NCBI RefSeq assembly: GCF_042477335.2
Contig: NC_091255.1
Span: 28,374,501 to 28,438,500 of the forward strand
Direction: 5' to 3'
From: Ovis canadensis
Lineage: Eukaryota; Chordata; Mammalia; Artiodactyla; Bovidae
Length of the DNA: 64,000 nucleotides
The notes under the pieces were generated by a model. That model ran no database searches. It was not told where the DNA came from and was given only the letters and a program-made list of their open reading frames with translations. The translations under genes were made by a program, and so were the position numbers. This document shows, in pieces, positions 55,101-64,000 of the stretch. The stretch's first letter is position 1. Each line of letters opens with the position of its first letter.

Positions 55101-58100
55101 CAGAACCTCAGGCACATGGTTTAAATGTGGGGACACCACACAGAACCTGGGGGCCCGGCCCTGAGGGAAGGTATCAAGGCTCGGCACCTACCCTCATGCC
55201 CATGTAGAAGGGGATAACGGTGACACGGATATTCTCCGTTGTTTCCCGGTGGACATCAGAGAGCTCCAGCCAGGGGTGATTCTTCTCCTGCCAGGCCCGT
55301 AGTGTCTCCCGAGCCACAAAAGGGGGTGCTGGGGCAAGAAATGACTGGTTAGACCAGGCCAGCGGCCAACTGTTCCTCTTATAAAATCCTTCCCAGTGAT
55401 GGTCAAGGTATATAAGACACGTGAGCAAAAGCAGCACAGGCTGGAAGAAGGCACAGGGCTGCCTACCAAGAATAAGCCCCAAGGAGGAATATGACGTCAG
55501 GGGAAGAGAAGTGGCCTGGGAGTTAGGAGCCCTGGCTCTCAGATCTCACTCTGCCACTACCTAGCAACCTTGAGTTGCTCTCATCATCCCTGAGCCATCT
55601 ACCTGACAGGTCTAAAGGGAGGTTAAATCAAGTTGTAGAAACAGCTCTGAAACTGCTTCTGTGACACTGTCTTTGAAGAAAGGGCCCTCCCATTCCAGCT
55701 TCCCTTTATGACAGAGGGTACCTTTTGTCTGGTCATACAGAAGAAATCTTTCAAAGAGCTCATGCTGGATAGGAACCTGATCAGTGGAGGTGTAGGGGAG
55801 GATGTCTTCATGGCTGACATAATCCAGGCCTGGCAGAGAGAGAGAGACAGAAAACTCATGGAGGAATGGGGAAGAGTGGGGCTGAAAAGAAACTCAATTT
55901 CTGGGCCTTGTCCCAGGGTGGGACAACCCTCGCACCAAGGCTCTCAGCATCTACACACCCTCCAAAGCAGATTCAAGGACAGCAGAAAGGCACTGGAATT
56001 CTCTTCCTGAGACACACCAGACCCCTCACCGATGGGCACCACTCAGACGGTCATAACTCACCTGGGATGGCATAGAGGGCCCGGCTGTCGTCGTGATTAG
56101 CCAAGAAAGTCACAGCTTCTGTCTGAGATCTCTGAGACTAAGGCAAGAAGCAAGTCATAGGTTTGCTCGGTCACTATCCAGTCCTGAGGACTTGGGGCCC
56201 AGTGCAGTATGGAACTGTTGGATCCCTCTCCTTCTCTTAGTCCCCATCAGGATCTTAGTCCCATCAGGCCTTCCCTATGGAAAAGAACCCCAGGCACAGC
56301 CACCTTGCTTACTTACTATATGTGGACAGTCTCGGGCATCAATCAGCACCTGGTAGTAAGTGTGAGTTTTGCCTTTCACCTCCTTCGAGCCATGGCCGGC
56401 AGGGTTCTCTGCTCTATGGGGCAGGAGGAAAAGCCGAAGATCAACCTGAGAAACAGAAGCGGGGCCTGCCCCAGCTCCCTACCACCCCCTCACCAAACAG
56501 ACCAGTGCCTGAACTGAAGGGGCTTAGCAGCAGCTGGGCAGATGTTCAGCATGCCCTGGCCCGACGCTCCCCAGTCAGGAGCAAGCAATGGAGTGTGGTG
56601 AAGAGTCATCGTTTATCTTACTTTCTGGATGCCTCTTTAAAAAAGGGTCCAAGCTGAGAAAATCATACTGCTGCTTCAGTCCCTGGAGCCCAGAGCACCC
56701 CACTCTTCTCACATCCCAGGGGCTCTCTGTGATCACTTAATGGAGCTGGGCCTTTTCTTTTTTTAAAGTACTCTAGTGATGGTAAGAGATGAGGAGAAAG
56801 ATTCTAACTGAACAATCAAGAAATCAAGAAGCCTAGTTCCCCAAATGCCCTCTAGGGTACTTATAATGCAAACTAAGAATGCCTGGGGTGAGCATCCTGG
56901 GGAGGTCCGAAGGGACCCTTTGACTTAAGACTCAGAACTCAGCACTTTTGTCTCCATGGGCATCAGTGTCAAGGGAGTGTTTTGGGACTGTTCCTAAGGT
57001 CCAGAAGGATGCTGTCTTGACCGCTGGGACTCCAATTACGTATGTCTACCATGGGTCAGGCCTCCTCCATAGGATACTGCGAGGCACAATGAGAGGGAAA
57101 CTCACTTTTCTGGGGCTGCAGAAGCCACATCCCGGTCATAAAGTCTGGCCTGCCAGGGAAACAGGACGACACCTCGGTAGCCAAAAACACTGTGAAGGAA
57201 AAGCTGGGAGAAGAGAGGCTTCAGTGAGTCTGCAGTCAAGCAGGTACATCCAGGTGGCGCCCAGACCACTAAGTGGCACAGGTGGTGGCAATTCCAGCAC
57301 AAGGTCTTGCTATTCTTTCCCTTGGACTCTGAGATCCACCCAGACCAACTGTGGAGCACGTTTACTGTCCCTTTACCTGGCTGACTTCTACTGAGCCATC
57401 AGGCCATAGCCGAGGCCTCAAGGAAGCCTTCCCTTCCCTCCCTTCCACTTAGCACGGTGTACAGCTGTGAACCACGTGCATACTGTAATTCTTTTCTTAG
57501 ACTGTCAACTCCATGAAGGAACTGCTTTCTGATTTAATACCAATGCATAAAGCCCACTCTATTGTAGGCATACAGGGGAAAAAAGCTGAATAAACAAAAA
57601 GTCCTCCTTATCTAAAAGAGGCCTAAATCTATCTCAGTAGATCTGGCATAAAACTGACTCAGAAAAAGAGCCTCACACCCAGAGCTTAATTCACTGCACT
57701 CAATTCAACTAGAACAAAGCATCAAAAAGCAGGCCCTCCACTGGCTTCTCACCAACCACTATGTTAGATGACTCTTTAGCAATAGGACTTTCTTCTCAAT
57801 ATAGTTCAAACCATCTCTGTCCACACTAACTTGGAAACAAAAACCGATGACACATGAAGTGCATTCAAATTCAGGAAAACAGGAACAAAAAACCATCTTA
57901 ACAACAACAACAACAAAACTTTTGATTCTGGTCTGGCACCAAACACCAAGGCAGAAAATCATAATGTTCAGGCCTGTGGCCAAATTTCACCCTTTCAGAA
58001 GCAGAGCACACCCTGAAAACAAAAGATGATGCCACCCAGCACTCACCTGTCCAGTCTCATATTTTCCATTCTGTTTTGGCACCTCGAACACACCAACTGT

Positions 58101-59620
58101 CTCCAAAACTTTGCCCTCTGGTCGGTTTCTAATTAGGATGGAAAAGGAACAAGGAACTGAAAAGCTAAGAAGTGAAGGGTACTAATCCATCAGAAAAAGC
58201 TACTAGGATACTGGGGGGGCCGGGGCCAGGACAGCAGAGAAGGGTTGCGGCAGTGGGGCCAGCTGAAGCAGGGAAGGGTCCTGCCAAGCCACCCCTCCAC
58301 AGAGATTCTGCTGCTCCTCCTGAGGACCAGCCGCAGATGCCTCCTTGGTTTCCATGATATCTGACAGCTCCCAAATCACTTTCTTCTCTCTTGACTCTTA
58401 GCATTCCTCTATCATGCCCTCAGACCCTGCTTCATCATATCCCTTGCCTCCATTTCTTCCCTGACCCATCCTCCTGACCTCCCACAGCAGTGAATGCCTT
58501 TCCTATCTTGTATTTCAGTTATTTGTGTCACTGTCTTATCTCCATTAGAGACTGTAAGTTCCCTGGGAGCAATGTTTGTGTCTGATTAGCCTCTGCTCCC
58601 TCTCAGAGCCTAGGGTATAAGGGGTGCTCAAAAGAAAACTTTTGTGTCATCATACCATGTCCAAATCCACCTCTAAACTGCAGTCCTCATCCTGGCATTG
58701 CACCAATGTTATTCTCTCAATCTAGTTTTTGTTCAGGTTTACATCAGTTTACAGAGGAGTCTTAAATTGCAAATAGCTATCATCTCTCCCCCATGTCCGT
58801 GTCTCATCTCAGCCACTAAAAGGTCAGCTCTCACAGTGACTTCTGGACCAGACTGCTTTTTCTGGGAGCCCTTCAAAGCACCGTTTTCTTACTATTGTGG
58901 AGAGGTGAACTCCATGTCTCCTTCCACTTGGTTCACCTGTCCCAATTTGATCTCTCTGGTCCCATCCCTAGGCACATGGTTCATACCATCCCCGTGGCCT
59001 CAAACCCCCTTCCTCAAGTCACATAAAGAGAGGATGTGCCCCCAAGGTCACACTGAAGCCTGGGACCCACGCAGGGCGCAGACTCGGGTCCTGTTTCCCA
59101 CTTGCAGCATCTTTCCGAGGGAGGCCTTGACCCTCAGTCACGGGCTGGGGGTTCAAATTAAAAGCCCTAGCACTTAACTGAAGGACTTCCCACTAACACC
59201 GGCGCTCGGATGCCCGCATTCGAGGAAGTAGGCTTTGCTCCGAGAGGGTTACTAGTTCCCCCTCGGAGCCAGTCCGGCACAATCCAGGACTCTGGGCCGC
59301 GCTCCCTTCCTCGCTCCTGGCACGCGTCCCAGGCAGCGCAGGTCGGCTCTCGGCCGGAACTCTCCCGGGTCGAACTCCTATCACCCTCTGCCGCTGGGCC
59401 CTCTGGCCTGGGACACGGTCCTTAGACTCCGGGCCCGACCCCCGCGCTCCGTCCCTCACCGGGACGAGAGGTGCCTCAGCGTCGTCGTGGTCGCCACGGG
59501 AGGGAAGGCCCCAGCTCCACCCGCCGCACAGAACGGCCTCGGCCCCCGGGTCCCAGTCAGCGACCGGGACCACCATCGACTGCCCACGGTCAGGGCCCGC
59601 CGGGCCACACAGCCCGCCAT
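52168..59620 (-). CDS. POLDIP2: POLDIP2 (PDIP38), eleven coding exons
   Basis: Minus-strand exons 59620-59460, 58128-58047, 57203-57106, 56413-56317, 56137-56062, 55829-55722, 55328-55192, 54414-54388, 54180-54055, 53110-53031 and 52282-52168 join in phase into 368 residues, the human length. The Arg-rich N-terminus (MAGCVARRALTVGSRWWSRS) is a mitochondrial targeting sequence. A YccV/HspQ-like domain follows (residues ~70-190) and the C-terminal third is an ApaG domain (GTFRFERPDGSHFDVRIPPF). The protein binds DNA polymerase delta p50, PCNA and PrimPol, and works in mitochondria with ClpXP. Exon 8 is only 27 bases (EAQNSHVYW). It shares a promoter with TMEM199 and converges with TNFAIP1. Confidence 0.97.
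52607..52846 (+). repeat. Bov-tA SINE in the last POLDIP2 intron
   Basis: Head ccttcccagatggcacagtg, body with internal loss, tail of CA/GCAC repeats (52806-52840). Flanks ctcatcccaca and ctcattccaca look like the drifted target duplication. Confidence 0.88.
53370..53565 (+). repeat. MIR SINE
   Basis: Readable core aactgagattctggttaaat, aacctggccaaagttatgca, agcaagtaaacaacac. POLDIP2 intron. Confidence 0.6.
53805..53900 (+). repeat. MIR SINE fragment
   Basis: gggctagttacataacagtc and caccatctgtgaaatgggtt are MIR core text. POLDIP2 intron. Confidence 0.55.
55508..55600 (+). repeat. MIR SINE 5' part
   Basis: gtggcctgggagttaggagc and actctgccactacctagcaa resemble the start of MIR. POLDIP2 intron. 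Confidence 0.55.
58129..59459. other. POLDIP2 intron 1
   Basis: Mostly unique. At ~58490-58640 a stretch with tctccattagagactgtaag and agcctagggtataaggggtg hints at an old L2 end. GC content rises toward the CpG island. Confidence 0.4.
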
Positions 59621-59819
59621 GTCTAGCCCGAGCGCCCGCTGGGCTCTGACACACCGCCCGACCCGCGGCCGGGCGGCGTTCCGCCCCCGCCCCACACTGC
59701 CCCGCGCCGTTGCCCCGCCCCCTCGGCTCTCTGCCCCGCCCCGCGAACTTCGCGCTTCTTCCGGCGCAGGCGGACGGAAGTCTCGGTTCTAGGTCACCTG
59801 ACCGTAAAGTCGGGTAGTA
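59621..59819. promoter_or_regulatory. bidirectional POLDIP2/TMEM199 CpG promoter
   Basis: Only 199 bases separate the two start codons. The segment is GC-rich with several ccccgccc boxes, ETS-type cttccgg (59758-59764) and cggaag (59775-59780), and gtcacctgac (59793-59802) 18 bases before the TMEM199 ATG. No TATA box. The layout implies shared housekeeping expression. Confidence 0.8.
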
Positions 59820-63745
<3,926 letters not shown>

Positions 63746-64000
63746 CTGTGCTTCCTCATCGAAGTCTGGAGACTCCAGGGTCTCAGCTGCCAGTTGCTGA
63801 TTCTCAGTCAGTGATTCGTACTCAGCCAAGCCAAGGCCACGTGCTCTTCCTACAGGACAGCCCCATCCTGTCAGTTAACAGAGGGGGCTGTAGAGGAGAC
63901 TCAGACAACAACAGGAAAGAACTGGTCTGTCCGTACATTTTCCCGAAGCCAGTGCCCATCTGCCTTCTACTGTCCATTCTGGGCGTTGCTGGGGCTGGTT
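63746..64000 (+). other. TMEM199: TMEM199 3' UTR, cut by the window end
   Basis: Sequence after the stop codon; no polyadenylation signal appears before the window ends. Confidence 0.7.

Noticed and set aside
59793-59805. Oestrogen-response element at the TMEM199 promoter
   Set aside because: The half-sites ggtca and tgacc are separated by two bases, not three, so the classical element does not fit.

Overview
This window is mammalian nuclear DNA from a pecoran ruminant, most likely a bovid such as cattle. The evidence is the dense load of ruminant-only retroposons (BovB LINE tails, Bov-tA and BOV-A2 SINEs, CHR-type tRNA SINEs) and five spliced genes whose reconstructed proteins match known mammalian families in length and sequence. 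The gene order TMEM97(+), IFT20(-), TNFAIP1(+), POLDIP2(-), TMEM199(+) is the conserved block of human 17q11.2. All exon boundaries were placed by reading GT/AG junctions and checking that phases close into a full reading frame (176, 132, 316, 368 and 205 residues).

Layout: 1-24 kb is intergenic and made almost wholly of repeats. It holds L1 3' ends, SINEs, a BovB tail with clear target-site duplications, a GC-rich stretch (3.7-6.5 kb) with diverged tandem repeats, and a degenerate endogenous retrovirus (10143-19006, minus strand) with both LTRs and a 4-bp target duplication. Into that provirus were later inserted a 5'-inverted (twin-primed) BovB, a SINE with a CAG tract, and a second LTR. 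From 24.4 kb on the genes follow closely: TMEM97 (24.8-33.1 kb) meets IFT20 (33.2-40.2 kb) tail to tail. IFT20 and TNFAIP1 (40.5-50.8 kb) share one CpG-rich head-to-head promoter. TNFAIP1 and POLDIP2 (51.8-59.6 kb) converge. POLDIP2 and TMEM199 (59.8 kb to beyond the window) share a second, very tight (199 bp between start codons) bidirectional promoter.

The genes are housekeeping-type and act in different places: TMEM97 in ER/lysosomal sterol handling, IFT20 in ciliary transport, TNFAIP1 as a CUL3 adaptor, POLDIP2 in mitochondria and at DNA polymerase delta/PCNA, TMEM199 in V-ATPase assembly. I found no convincing new multi-gene system. The observations most worth a second look are a near-perfect 27-bp-arm hairpin in a TNFAIP1 intron, the twin-primed BovB inside the provirus, a poly(A)-only insertion with a 15-bp target duplication, a 26-nt perfect palindrome in a TMEM97 intron, and candidate RFX X-box and CLEAR-like motifs in the IFT20 and TMEM199 promoters.
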